From contig JADJPD010000005.1 of NCBI GenBank assembly GCA_016713435.1, positions 112,001 through 176,000 on the forward strand: 64,000 nt of DNA. The letters are read 5' to 3'. Positions 44,318 to 53,819 of the stretch are shown one piece after another. Position 1 is the first letter of the stretch, and each line of letters opens with the position of its first letter. Origin of the DNA: Gemmatimonadota bacterium (lineage in GTDB: Bacteria; Gemmatimonadota; Gemmatimonadetes; Gemmatimonadales; GWC2-71-9). The position numbers were made by a program, and so were the translations under genes. The notes below the pieces were generated by a model. The model made no database searches, had not been told where the DNA came from, and saw only the letters and a program-made list of their open reading frames with translations.

Positions 44318-45593
44318 GGGGCACGAGGCGCTCGGTGCCCATGTACGGCACCAGCGCCGCCGGGAGGCGCACCGAGCCGTCCGCGGCCTGGTTGTTCTCG
44401 AGCAGCGCGATGATGGTGCGCGGGAACGCCACGCCGGAGCCATTCAGCGTGTGCACGAACTCCGGCTTGGCGCCGGCCTCGCGCCGGAAGCGGATGTTGC
44501 CGCGCCGTGCCTGGAAGTCGGTGAAGGTGCTGCAGCTCGACGCCTCGAGCCAGGTCCCCACCCCCGCGGCCCACACCTCGAGGTCCCAGGTGCGCGCGCT
44601 CGCGAAGCCGGTGTCGCCGGCGGCCAGCGCGAGGCGGCGGTACGGGATCTCGAGCCGCTCCAGGATGGTCTCGGCGTGGCGGGTCAGGCGTTCGTGCTCG
44701 GCCTCGGAGTCTTCCGGCCGGCAGTAGCGCACCAGCTCCACCTTGTCGAACTGGTGCACCCGGATGAGCCCCCGGGTGTCCTTGCCGCCGGCGCCCGCCT
44801 CCCGGCGGAAGCAGGGCGTCCACGCCACGTAGCCCTTGGGGAGCTCGGCGGCGTCCAGGATCTCGTCGCGGTGGATGTTGGTGACCGGCACCTCGGCCGT
44901 CGGGATGAGGAACAGGTCGTCGGCCCCGGCCAGGTAGAGCTCCTCCTCGAACTTGGGGAGCTGGCCGGTGGCCGTCATGGTGGCACGGGTGACCACGTAC
45001 GGCGGCGAGATCTCCGTGTAGCCGTGCTCCCGACTGTGCACGTCGAGCATGAAGTTGGCGAGCGCCCGCGCCAGCCGCGCGCCCATGCCCGTGAAGAGCG
45101 GGAAGCCCGAGCCGCTGATCTTGGTGCCCCGCGGCAGGTCGAAGAGCCCGAGCGCCGCGCCCAGCTCCCAGTGCGGCTTGGGGGTGAACGCGAAGCTGGG
45201 CTTGGTCCCCACTTCCTTCTCCACCCGGTTGGCGGGGGCGTCGCCGTCCGGCACGGTGGGGAGCGGGAGGTTCGGCACCACCATGATGATGCGCTCGATC
45301 TCCTCGTCGATGCCCCGCACCTCGGCGTCGAGCGCCTTCACCTCCTCGCCCGAGGCCTTGAGCTCGGCGAGGAGGTCGTCGGCGTTCTCCTTGGCCTTCT
45401 TCCGCCGGGCCACCTCGTCGCTGGCGGCGTTGCGACGGGCCTTGAGCGCCTCGGTGCGCGTCAGCGCGTCGCGCCGGCGGCGGTCCAGCTCGGCGAGGCT
45501 GGCCAGCATGGCGTCCACCGCCGGGTCCAGCCGGCGGGCGAGCGCAGCACGGACGCCGTCGGCGTCCTGGCGGAGCAGCTTGATGTCGATCAC
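44310..45593 (-). CDS. serS: Seryl-tRNA synthetase
   Basis: SerS charges tRNA-Ser and, in selenocysteine users, also tRNA-Sec. The 427-residue class II synthetase has an N-terminal coiled-coil arm (DIKLLRQDADGVRAALARR onward), motif 2 TPCFRREAGAGGKDTRGLIR and motif 3 GSGVAFPRTIIALLEN. It starts MIDIKLL seven bases after the lipoprotein stop. Presence of selC in the window gives this enzyme a second substrate. Confidence 0.97.
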   Translation of the reverse strand: MIDIKLLRQDADGVRAALARRLDPAVDAMLASLAELDRRRRDALTRTEALKARRNAASDEVARRKKAKENADDLLAELKASGEEVKALDAEVRGIDEEIERIIMVVPNLPLPTVPDGDAPANRVEKEVGTKPSFAFTPKPHWELGAALGLFDLPRGTKISGSGFPLFTGMGARLARALANFMLDVHSREHGYTEISPPYVVTRATMTATGQLPKFEEELYLAGADDLFLIPTAEVPVTNIHRDEILDAAELPKGYVAWTPCFRREAGAGGKDTRGLIRVHQFDKVELVRYCRPEDSEAEHERLTRHAETILERLEIPYRRLALAAGDTGFASARTWDLEVWAAGVGTWLEASSCSTFTDFQARRGNIRFRREAGAKPEFVHTLNGSGVAFPRTIIALLENNQAADGSVRLPAALVPYMGTERLVPRA

Positions 45594-45600
45594 GGCCGGA

Positions 45601-46173
45601 TCAGGAGGACGTGGTATCCACGGTGAGGAAGCGGTAGCCGCAGTTCTTGTTGGCCACCACCTGGACCGCCATGGTGCGGGCCGCCGTGTCGATGGCGAGC
45701 ACCTCGAGCTTGGCGTAGAGCGGCACCCCGTACAGCGAGCAGCTGTTGATGCCAGTGCGGAGGAAGAAGCGATCGCCGACCGCCACGGCCACCGTGTCCT
45801 TCGTGACGTAGCCGTTGAGCGGCGCCTTCTTCATGGCGTCGAAGGTGGCGGTGCTGCGGAGCAGGCCGGGCAGCAGCGACGTGGTGCTGCCGAGGCCCAG
45901 GGTGCGCAGTGGCAGAAGCACGCTGGCCCCACCGGCGGTGACGTCGTAGGCAAACTCGAACGACGAGCCCACCTCCCACGTCCGCACCGCGCCGCCGTTC
46001 TCCACCGAGTACGCCGAGGGCTTGGTCAGCGGACCGGTGCTGAGCGTCCACAGCGTGTCGGTGGTGAGGGCGTTGGCGATCGTCGCCCTGGGCAGGTCGT
46101 TGGGATCGCTGCACGCGGCAGCGGCGAGGACGACGGCGGCCAGCAGGGCCAGCGGGCGGAGGGGTCGGGCCAT
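45601..46173 (-). CDS. Lipoprotein of unknown function
   Basis: The 190-residue protein has a lipoprotein signal (LAAVVLAAAACSD) and then a Thr/Ser-rich beta-like region (TDTLWTLSTGPLTKPSAYSV, GGASVLLPLRTLGLG, VLAIDTAARTMAVQVV), with two Cys late in the protein. It lies directly upstream of serS and has a promoter six bases before its ATG. No family is recognised. Confidence 0.75.
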   Translation of the reverse strand: MARPLRPLALLAAVVLAAAACSDPNDLPRATIANALTTDTLWTLSTGPLTKPSAYSVENGGAVRTWEVGSSFEFAYDVTAGGASVLLPLRTLGLGSTTSLLPGLLRSTATFDAMKKAPLNGYVTKDTVAVAVGDRFFLRTGINSCSLYGVPLYAKLEVLAIDTAARTMAVQVVANKNCGYRFLTVDTTSS

Positions 46174-46179
46174 GGGGCA

Positions 46180-46208
46180 AACCTAGGGGTGGTTCGGGGG
46201 AGGGTCAA
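46180..46208 (-). promoter_or_regulatory. Promoter of the lipoprotein-serS unit, probably leaderless
   Basis: On the minus strand TTGACC (46208-46203) is followed after 17 bases by TAGGTT (46185-46180), then TGCCCC and the ATG. The start codon falls where transcription should begin. A nearly identical arrangement precedes the ankyrin gene. Confidence 0.5.
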
Positions 46209-46222
46209 CCCGCAGTGATTCC

Positions 46223-46252
46223 TTGACTTCGGCCCTCGCGACCCCCTACAAT
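46223..46252 (+). promoter_or_regulatory. Sigma70-type promoter of the roadblock-manC operon
   Basis: TTGACT (46223-46228) is followed after 18 bases by TACAAT (46247-46252), 36 bases before the roadblock ATG. It overlaps the divergent promoter region of the lipoprotein gene. Confidence 0.6.
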
Positions 46253-46288
46253 CCCGACGGCTTCCCCACCTCACTTCCGGAGCGCTCC

Positions 46289-46642
46289 ATGGCTGGTTTG
46301 CGCGACGTGGTCCAGGGCCTCGCGGCTCGTCCCGACGTGGACGCGGTCGTGGTGGTCTCCAACGACGGCCTGCCCATCCATCACGCCGGCCGCACCGACC
46401 TCGACGCGGAAGCCATCGCCGCGCTCGCCGCCAACTTCGCCAGCGGCGCCCGGCGCCTCGGCACCGCCGCGGAGTGCGAGCCGCTGACGGCGAGCGTGCT
46501 CGAGTTCGAGGATCGCCTCGCGGTGGTGCGCACCATGGGCACCGAGGGCCAGCTCTTCGTGCTGGCCAAGCCCGCCACCAACATCGGCGCGCTGCTCCAC
46601 GACCTGCGCCGCCAGGCGCCGGACCTCGCCGCCCTCCTCTAA
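46289..46642 (+). CDS. Roadblock/LC7-domain protein
   Basis: The 117-residue protein has the Roadblock/LC7 fold pattern: LRDVVQGLAARPDVDAVVVV, SNDGLPIHHAG, and the amphipathic helices around ALAANFASGARRLG. Bacterial members (MglB type) regulate small Ras-like GTPases. No small GTPase gene lies next to it; manC follows 15 bases later. The ATG is preceded by GGAGCGCTCC. Confidence 0.8.
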   Translation: MAGLRDVVQGLAARPDVDAVVVVSNDGLPIHHAGRTDLDAEAIAALAANFASGARRLGTAAECEPLTASVLEFEDRLAVVRTMGTEGQLFVLAKPATNIGALLHDLRRQAPDLAALL

Positions 46643-46657
46643 GCCGACGACCTCCCC

Positions 46658-47686
46658 ATGCGCTGGGCCGTGATCCTGGCGGGGGGCTCGGGCAGCCGTT
46701 TCTGGCCGCTCAGCACGCCTTCCGCCCCCAAGCAGCTGCTGCCCCTCGCCGGGCCCACCTCCACGGCCGAGCAGGCGGTCACCCGCCTCGAGGGGCTGGT
46801 GCCGCGCGAACGGGTGCTCGTCGTCACCGGGCCCGCGCTCGCCGGTCCGCTCAACGCGGTGCTCAAGCTCCCGGCGGAGAACATCCTGGTGGAGCCGCGC
46901 GCCGCCTCCACCGCGCCGGCGCTCGTGTGGGCCACCGCGGAGGCGCGCCGCCGCGATCCCGAGGCCGAGGTCCTCTCGCTCCACGCCGACTGGACCATCC
47001 GCGAGGACGACGCCTTCCGGAACACCGCCGCCCAGGCCCTCGGCACCGCGGCCCGGCATCACCGGCTGGTCACCGTCGGCATCGTCCCCTCGCGGCCCGA
47101 CACCGGCTTCGGCTACATCGTCCCCGGCAATGCGCTCGACGACACGGCGCGCACGGTGGCGCGCTTCGCCGAGAAGCCCAACGCGGCCACCGCGCTCGAC
47201 CTCATGGCCTCCGGCGCCCTGTGGAACAGCGGGCTCTTCGCCTGGAGCGCCGAGACGCTGCTCGAGGAGGTGGCCCGCCACACGCCCGAGCTGAGCTCGC
47301 ACCTCGGCCGCCTGACGAGCGGCGACGTGGCGGGGTTCTTCGCGTCGGTCACCGCCATCTCCATTGACGTGGGCGTGCTGGAGCGGAGCAACGCCGTGGC
47401 CGTGGTGCCCGGTCGCTTCACCTGGGACGACGTGGGGACCTGGGACGCCCTGCCCCGGGTCCGCAAGCGGGACGCCCACGGCAACGTGGCGGTGGGGCCG
47501 GTCCACCTGGCGGCAGCCGAGGACTGCGTGGTGTGGTCCGCGGGTGACCCGATCGTGGTGGGCGGCGTCAAGGACCTCGTCATCGTCCACGCCAACGGCC
47601 GCATCCTGGTGATCCCGCGGAACCAGGCCGCCGACCTCAAGGCCCTCCTCGACCAGCTGCCGGCCGAGGTCCGGGACCTCCCGTGA
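46658..47686 (+). CDS. manC: Mannose-1-phosphate guanylyltransferase
   Basis: The 342-residue protein has the nucleotidyltransferase start VILAGGSGSRFWPLSTPSAP, the PKQLLPL loop and, later, the family blocks GFGYIVPG, FAEKPNAATA, LWNSGLFAW and FTWDDVGTWDAL. It makes GDP-mannose from Man-1-P and GTP for polysaccharide or lipid-linked sugars. The C-terminal isomerase domain of bifunctional ManC is absent. Confidence 0.92.
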   Translation: MRWAVILAGGSGSRFWPLSTPSAPKQLLPLAGPTSTAEQAVTRLEGLVPRERVLVVTGPALAGPLNAVLKLPAENILVEPRAASTAPALVWATAEARRRDPEAEVLSLHADWTIREDDAFRNTAAQALGTAARHHRLVTVGIVPSRPDTGFGYIVPGNALDDTARTVARFAEKPNAATALDLMASGALWNSGLFAWSAETLLEEVARHTPELSSHLGRLTSGDVAGFFASVTAISIDVGVLERSNAVAVVPGRFTWDDVGTWDALPRVRKRDAHGNVAVGPVHLAAAEDCVVWSAGDPIVVGGVKDLVIVHANGRILVIPRNQAADLKALLDQLPAEVRDLP

Positions 47687-48873
47687 CGGGCATGGTGGCC
47701 GCCGCCCTCCATCTCCTGGAACCCGAGGCGCCGGGGGCCGCCTGGGCGCCGTTCGCGGGGGTGCGGCCCCTCGCCGAGCTGCGCGCCGGGGTGTGGAAGG
47801 TCCGCGAGCGGTGGGAGGCGGCGCTCGACCTCGACACCACGACCATCATGGGCGCGCACGTGGCGGGCTTCCACGAGGGCATGGAGCCGACGGTCACCGC
47901 GGTCACGGCCGTGCGCGGCCCCGCCGTCGTGGCCCGGTCGGACTTCGCCCCCGCGGGCGAGGCCGTGGTGCTCGGCCCCGGCACCCGGCGCCTGACGCAT
48001 GCCGGCCGGTGCGTGGCCTGGGTGATCCCGGCCGGCACCGTCTGGGAGGGACCGTCCGAGCAGGGCGAGGCCCTCGCCATCGAGGGCGTCCCGCTGCGCG
48101 GCACCTTCGACCTGCTCACCGCCCTCGAGCGCTTCCTCCCCGCCGATACCCTCGGTTTCGCCGCCGGCACGAGCGATCCGGTGCCCGCGGGCAGCATCGT
48201 GCTGGGGGATGCCGCGCTGGTCTTCTGCCGCGGCGCCCTCGTGGAGCCCGGCGTGGTCCTCGACACCCGCGGCGGGGCCATCGTCCTCGAGGCCGGCTGC
48301 GAGGTGCGCCACGGCTCCCGCCTCGAGGGCCCCCTCTACGCGGGCGAGAAGTCGCGGCTCCTCGGCGGGCACCTGCGCGCCTCGGTGTTCGGCCCGCGCT
48401 CCAGCGTGAAGGGCGAGGTCTCCAACACGCTGTTCCTCGGTTACGCCAACAAGAGCCACGACGGCTTCGTGGGCCACAGCGTGCTCGGGCACTGGGTGAA
48501 CCTCGGCGCCATGACCACCACCTCGAACCTCAAGAACACCTACGGCGAGGTGGCGCTCGACGTGGCCGGCACCCGGCTGCCGAGCGGACGGCAGTTCCTC
48601 GGCACCCTCATCGGCGACCACGCCAAGACGGCCATCGGCACGCTGCTGCCCACCGGCACCGTGGTGGGCGCCGGCGCCAACGTCTTCGGGAGCGCCAATG
48701 CCCCGAAGTACGTCCCGCCCATGGCCTGGGGCAGCGAGGGCGCCGAGCGCATGACGGAAGACGGCTTCCTGAAGGTGGCGGAACGGGTGATGCCCCGGCG
48801 CGACGTGGCCTTCACCCCGGAACGGCGCGCCTCGCTCGCCGCCACGTACCGCCGGCTCCTGGGCGGCGCGTGA
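47683..48873 (+). CDS. Putative sugar nucleotidyltransferase with left-handed beta-helix
   Basis: The 396-residue protein has an N-terminal region resembling the putative sugar nucleotidyltransferase domain (LRAGVWKVRERWEAAL) and a C-terminal hexapeptide left-handed beta-helix with a GlmU-like middle (GPLYAGEKSRLLGG, SNTLFLGYANKSHDGFVGHS, TTTSNLKNTYG). Such fusions belong to the GlmU-like family found in Bacteroidota and relatives. The GTG start overlaps the manC stop as GTGA; an ATG nine bases later is the alternative. Confidence 0.78.
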   Translation: MTGMVAAALHLLEPEAPGAAWAPFAGVRPLAELRAGVWKVRERWEAALDLDTTTIMGAHVAGFHEGMEPTVTAVTAVRGPAVVARSDFAPAGEAVVLGPGTRRLTHAGRCVAWVIPAGTVWEGPSEQGEALAIEGVPLRGTFDLLTALERFLPADTLGFAAGTSDPVPAGSIVLGDAALVFCRGALVEPGVVLDTRGGAIVLEAGCEVRHGSRLEGPLYAGEKSRLLGGHLRASVFGPRSSVKGEVSNTLFLGYANKSHDGFVGHSVLGHWVNLGAMTTTSNLKNTYGEVALDVAGTRLPSGRQFLGTLIGDHAKTAIGTLLPTGTVVGAGANVFGSANAPKYVPPMAWGSEGAERMTEDGFLKVAERVMPRRDVAFTPERRASLAATYRRLLGGA

Positions 48874-49682
48874 CCACGGTCTTCGCCCTCGGCAGCGGGT
48901 CGAGCGGGAACGCCTTCGCGGTCGCGTGTGACGGCGCGGCGCTGCTGGTGGACGCGGGCTTCAGCGCCCGGGAGATCGGCAAGCGCGCCGAGGCCGCCGG
49001 CTTCGACCTCGGCACCGCCCGCGGCATCCTGATCACCCATGAGCACGGGGACCACGTGTGCGGCGCCGCCCGCCTGGCCACCACGCTCCGCGTCCCCATC
49101 CTGACCGCGCCGGGCACCTGGGACCGGCTCAAGCCCCGGATGCGCGGGGCCGAGTTCCAGCCGCTGGCGCTCATGGGCAGCGTCGCCGTCGAGGGCTTCG
49201 TCGTGGAGGCCTGCCCCACCAGCCACGACGCGGCGGAGCCGGTGGCGCTCGCCATCCGGACCGCGGCCGGCCACCGGGTAAGCGTCGCGTACGACCTGGG
49301 GCGCCCCACGACGGCCGTGCGCTTCCTGCTGCGCGGCTCCCACGCCGTGATCCTCGAGGCCAACCACGACGACGTCCTGCTCCGCACCAGCGGCTATCCG
49401 CCGGTGGTGCAGGAGCGGATCGCCGGGTCCGGCGGGCATCTCTCCAATCGTGCCGCCGCCGAGCTGCTGGCCGACCTGCTGCACGACGACCTCCACAGCG
49501 TCGTCCTCGCCCACCTGAGCGAGCGCTGCAACAGCGAGGCTGAGGCGCGGGCGGCGGTGGAGCCGGTGCTGCGCCGGGCGGGCGGGCGCTCCCCCGCGCT
49601 CCACGTGGCGCGCCAGGACGCGCCCCTGCCGCCCATCGTCCTCCCCGCCCTGCAGCTTGGACTGAGCCTGCTGAGCGCCTGA
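48870..49682 (+). CDS. WalJ/YycJ-like metallo-beta-lactamase-fold hydrolase
   Basis: The 270-residue protein starts VFALGSGSSGNAFAV, typical of the YycJ/WalJ group, and carries the metal motif HEHGDH (ITHEHGDHVCGA), TSHDAAEPVALAI, and ILEANHDD. Relatives are linked to DNA metabolism and cell-wall control. The GTG start overlaps the upstream stop. It is the last gene of the operon and ends 28 bases before a terminator. Confidence 0.88.
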   Translation: MTTVFALGSGSSGNAFAVACDGAALLVDAGFSAREIGKRAEAAGFDLGTARGILITHEHGDHVCGAARLATTLRVPILTAPGTWDRLKPRMRGAEFQPLALMGSVAVEGFVVEACPTSHDAAEPVALAIRTAAGHRVSVAYDLGRPTTAVRFLLRGSHAVILEANHDDVLLRTSGYPPVVQERIAGSGGHLSNRAAAELLADLLHDDLHSVVLAHLSERCNSEAEARAAVEPVLRRAGGRSPALHVARQDAPLPPIVLPALQLGLSLLSA

Positions 49683-49704
49683 CGGAGCGCCGGCCGGCAG
49701 GGAG

Positions 49705-49740
49705 AAAAAGCGCGCGGGGCACCGGTCGGTGCCCCGCGCG
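49705..49740 (-). terminator. Terminator between the WalJ-like gene and a convergent gene
   Basis: A 13-bp perfect inverted repeat (49711-49723 and 49728-49740) with a 4-base loop is followed on the minus strand by CTTTTTC. It terminates the minus-strand gene and may also stop the plus-strand operon. Confidence 0.8.
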
Positions 49741-49759
49741 GTGCTTGCGGGCTCGGGAA

Positions 49760-50152
49760 CTACTCGGTGTCCGGGTCCGGCGGCACCGGGATGCTGTCCG
49801 GCCGCGCCGTCGGCGGGCCCACCTTGGTGAGGCTGACGGGCTTGGTCAGGTCGCCGCCGGACAGCGTCAGGCGGGTGCCCTTCACCTGCAGCCGGTAGGT
49901 CACCCACTCACCGCCAAGGGCCAGCATGATGCTGTCCGGCTTGAGGCGCCAGCGGACGGTCTCGGTGCCGTAGCTGGCGCTCGAGTCGGCGCGCACGATG
50001 ACGACCCGGGGCGCGTCCTTCCGCTGCTCGCGCAGTTCCGCCTGCCAGGTGCCGAGGATCGCCGCCCCGGTGGTGCCCGGCTGCTGGGCCTGGAGCGGCT
50101 GGGTGGTGAGCGCCATCACACCGAGGGCAAGGGCCGCCACGATTGTCCGCAC
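49760..50152 (-). CDS. Small secreted protein of unknown function
   Basis: The 130-residue protein has a signal peptide (IVAALALGVMALTTQPLQAQ), a predicted beta-barrel-like core that begins LGTWQAELREQRKDAPRVVI, and a Pro/Asp-rich tail. The GTG start is preceded by TAGGAGACCAAC. The core might be a small lipocalin-like fold, but this is a guess. Confidence 0.65.
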   Translation of the reverse strand: MRTIVAALALGVMALTTQPLQAQQPGTTGAAILGTWQAELREQRKDAPRVVIVRADSSASYGTETVRWRLKPDSIMLALGGEWVTYRLQVKGTRLTLSGGDLTKPVSLTKVGPPTARPDSIPVPPDPDTE

Positions 50153-50305
50153 GTTGGTCTCCTACGGTGAAAGCCGAAACACGGAAAGCCGACGGGCCCC
50201 CGGTGTCGCAGTATTCGGGCCATGGCGCGCGGAGGAGTGTAATCGCGTCGCGCGCCGGGCTCAACATCCCACGGGGCCTAGGCTTACGCCCGTTGGGGCA
50301 AACGA

Positions 50306-50337
50306 GACGCCCCGGGAGCCGAAGCCCCCGGGGCGTC
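50306..50337 (-). terminator. Hairpin downstream of groEL
   Basis: An 11-bp inverted repeat (50306-50316 and 50327-50337) caps with a short inner stem and CGAA-type loop. On the minus strand TCGTTT follows. It lies 21 bases after the groEL stop. Confidence 0.6.
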
Positions 50338-50358
50338 CCCGCCGTGAACCGGCTGGGC

Positions 50359-51990
<1,632 letters not shown>

Positions 51991-52026
51991 GGCAGTAATC
52001 TCCTGAAGGGATCAGTGGCGGCCGGC

Positions 52027-52338
52027 TCAGCCGAGCTTCGCCAGGATGTCGGTGGCCTTCACGATGACGACTTCCTCACCGTCCACCGTGATGTTGGTGC
52101 CGCTGTACTTCCCGTACAGGACCTTGTCGCCAACCTTGAGGTCCATGGGGATGCGCTCCCCCTTCTCGAAGCGGCCCGGGCCCACGGCCACGATCTCACC
52201 CTGGGTCGGCTTCTCCTTGGCGGTGTCCGGGATGTACAGGCCGCCCCGCATGGTCTCGCCCTCGTCGTCCGGCATGATGACCACCCGGTCCTCGAGCGGC
52301 TGGATGCTGAGCTTGGTCTTGGCCTTCGTTGCGCTCAT
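52027..52338 (-). CDS. groS: Co-chaperonin GroES
   Basis: The 103-residue cap protein has IQPLEDRVVIMPDDEGE, the mobile-loop segment GGLYIPDTAKEKPTQG, VAVGPGRFEKGE and the closing DKVLYGKYSGTNITVDGEE. The ATG follows GGAGGAG. It is first in groES-groEL. Confidence 0.98.
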   Translation of the reverse strand: MSATKAKTKLSIQPLEDRVVIMPDDEGETMRGGLYIPDTAKEKPTQGEIVAVGPGRFEKGERIPMDLKVGDKVLYGKYSGTNITVDGEEVVIVKATDILAKLG

Positions 52339-52386
52339 GGGTCACTCCTCCACGGCAGTTGATGTAAACATTGGTGCTGCTTGTAG

Positions 52387-52413
52387 TTAGCAGTCTTGGC
52401 ATGTGACTGCTAG
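52387..52413. promoter_or_regulatory. CIRCE-like HrcA operator of groESL
   Basis: TTAGCAGTC and GACTGCTAG flank a 9-base spacer. The classical CIRCE element is TTAGCACTC-N9-GAGTGCTAA; arm length, spacer and position just downstream of the groES promoter agree, but one symmetric C-to-G change is present in both arms. hrcA is not in the window. Confidence 0.8.
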
Positions 52414-52424
52414 AACTGCGGAGG

Positions 52425-52452
52425 AAAATAAGGCGCGCGGAAGTCCTGTCAA
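52425..52452 (-). promoter_or_regulatory. Promoter of groESL
   Basis: On the minus strand TTGACA (52452-52447) is followed after 16 bases by TATTTT (52430-52425). Transcription would begin beside the CIRCE-like element, about 80 bases before groES. Confidence 0.65.
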
Positions 52453-52599
52453 GCGTCCCGAAGGCGGCCACGCTCCGGGAACTCTGGCACGGACCGGGTC
52501 CTTCAGGGAGATCGGTACAGCGGGCGCAGGGTGGTTTGTGAGGGGGCCCAACTGTCCCAGGCCCTTACCTCCCGGCTCGGCTGACTCGAAAATGGACCC

Positions 52600-52628
52600 T
52601 TGGGGAGGCCGGACGGCACTTCTACATT
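52600..52628 (+). promoter_or_regulatory. Possible promoter of the copper-protein gene
   Basis: TTGGGG (52600-52605) and TACATT (52623-52628) are spaced by 17 bases, with the ATG 38 bases after the -10 box. Both boxes are imperfect. The -10 box sits inside a GGACGGC/GCCGTCC inverted repeat. Confidence 0.35.
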
Positions 52629-52666
52629 GTCCGCGCCGTCCGGGGGCATTCCCCTGACCCTGCAGG

Positions 52667-53746
52667 ATGAGGATTCCGATGCTCGCCTTGATGCTCGCTG
52701 CGGCCATTGCCGGCGCGCCCCCGGGCTCCCCCCGCGACGACCCGACGGTCCGGGTGAGGGTGGACAGCACCCGCCATGAGGTCATCGTGGTGGCCGGCTG
52801 GTGGGACCTGCCCAACATGCCGCCGATGACCGGGGCCATGCACGATCACGGCGCCTCCCACGACACCCCCGTGCAGCAGTTCACCTGGCCGGTCGACGGC
52901 TGGTTCCGGGGCTTCAAGCTCGAGGTCCGGGACCGGCATGGGCGGGTGCTGCCGCGGCGGATCATGCACCACCTGATCGCCGTCAACTACGACCGGCGCC
53001 AGCTCCTCTATCCCGCGGCCGAGCGGCTCTTCGGCGCCGGGACCGAGACCGCCGACGCCACGATCCCGGCGACCATCGGCGTGCCGCTCCCCCGGGGCAC
53101 CAACCTCGGCTTCTACGTGGCCTGGCACAACGACACGGGGGAGGACCTGGAGGGGGTGGAGCTGACCATGCGGCTCGAGTATTCCCCCGCCAACCTGAAT
53201 CCGCGCCCACTGGACGTGATGCCGCTCTACATGGATGTGAACCTCACGGTGGGCGGCAGCAACAGCTTCGACGTGCCCCCGGGGCGCTCGGAAAAGGGCT
53301 ACGAGTTCACCCTCCCGATCGGCGGGCGGCTCATCGGCTACAGCGGGCACCTGCACGACTACGGGGTCAGCGTGCGGCTCGAGGATGTGGAGACCGGCAA
53401 GGTGGTGGCCCGGGTGACCGCCACCCGCGACCGCCAGGGCAAGGTGAGCAAGGTGAGCCGGAGTCTTCCCGGGCTCCGGGGCGCCGGGGTGCGGCTCAAG
53501 GCCAACCATCGGTATCGCGTGGTGGGGACCTACGACAATCCCACGGGTGAGACCCTGGTGAACGGCGCCATGGCCCACATCGCCGCGCTGTTTGCGCCGG
53601 ACAACGTGAAGGACTGGCCGGCCGTGGACCTCGCCGACCCGACCTTCCAGACGGACCTCGCCTCCCTGGAGCTGCGGGGCGCGGGCGGCGACGGGATGGA
53701 CGGACATGACCACGGCGCCCACGACCACGCCGACCACCAGCACTGA
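52667..53746 (+). CDS. Secreted protein with peptidylglycine-monooxygenase-like copper-ligand pattern
   Basis: The 359-residue protein has a short signal peptide (MLALMLAAAIAGA). It carries His101-His102 (MHHLIAVNYD), His154 (AWHND), His228-x-His230 (SGHLHDYG) and Met302 (NGAMAHIA). Order and spacing resemble the two copper sites of peptidylglycine alpha-hydroxylating monooxygenase and dopamine beta-hydroxylase: HH, H, HxH, M. Extra His lie near the N-terminus (MHDHGASHD) and in the tail (HDHGAHDHADHQH). Function is unknown; copper binding is inferred, not proven. Confidence 0.65.
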   Translation: MRIPMLALMLAAAIAGAPPGSPRDDPTVRVRVDSTRHEVIVVAGWWDLPNMPPMTGAMHDHGASHDTPVQQFTWPVDGWFRGFKLEVRDRHGRVLPRRIMHHLIAVNYDRRQLLYPAAERLFGAGTETADATIPATIGVPLPRGTNLGFYVAWHNDTGEDLEGVELTMRLEYSPANLNPRPLDVMPLYMDVNLTVGGSNSFDVPPGRSEKGYEFTLPIGGRLIGYSGHLHDYGVSVRLEDVETGKVVARVTATRDRQGKVSKVSRSLPGLRGAGVRLKANHRYRVVGTYDNPTGETLVNGAMAHIAALFAPDNVKDWPAVDLADPTFQTDLASLELRGAGGDGMDGHDHGAHDHADHQH

Positions 53747-53769
53747 TCCCGCCAGCCCCAGGAATGCGA

Positions 53770-53797
53770 ACGGGCGGCCCCTCGCGGGGCCGCCCGT
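53770..53797. terminator. Bidirectional hairpin between convergent genes
   Basis: A perfect 12-bp inverted repeat (53770-53781 and 53786-53797) with loop TCGC lies 23 bases after the copper-protein stop and 22 bases before the NlpC/P60 stop. Plus-strand tail is GTCGTTTCC. Confidence 0.6.
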
Positions 53798-53819
53798 GTC
53801 GTTTCCCGCCTGGCCGCGC

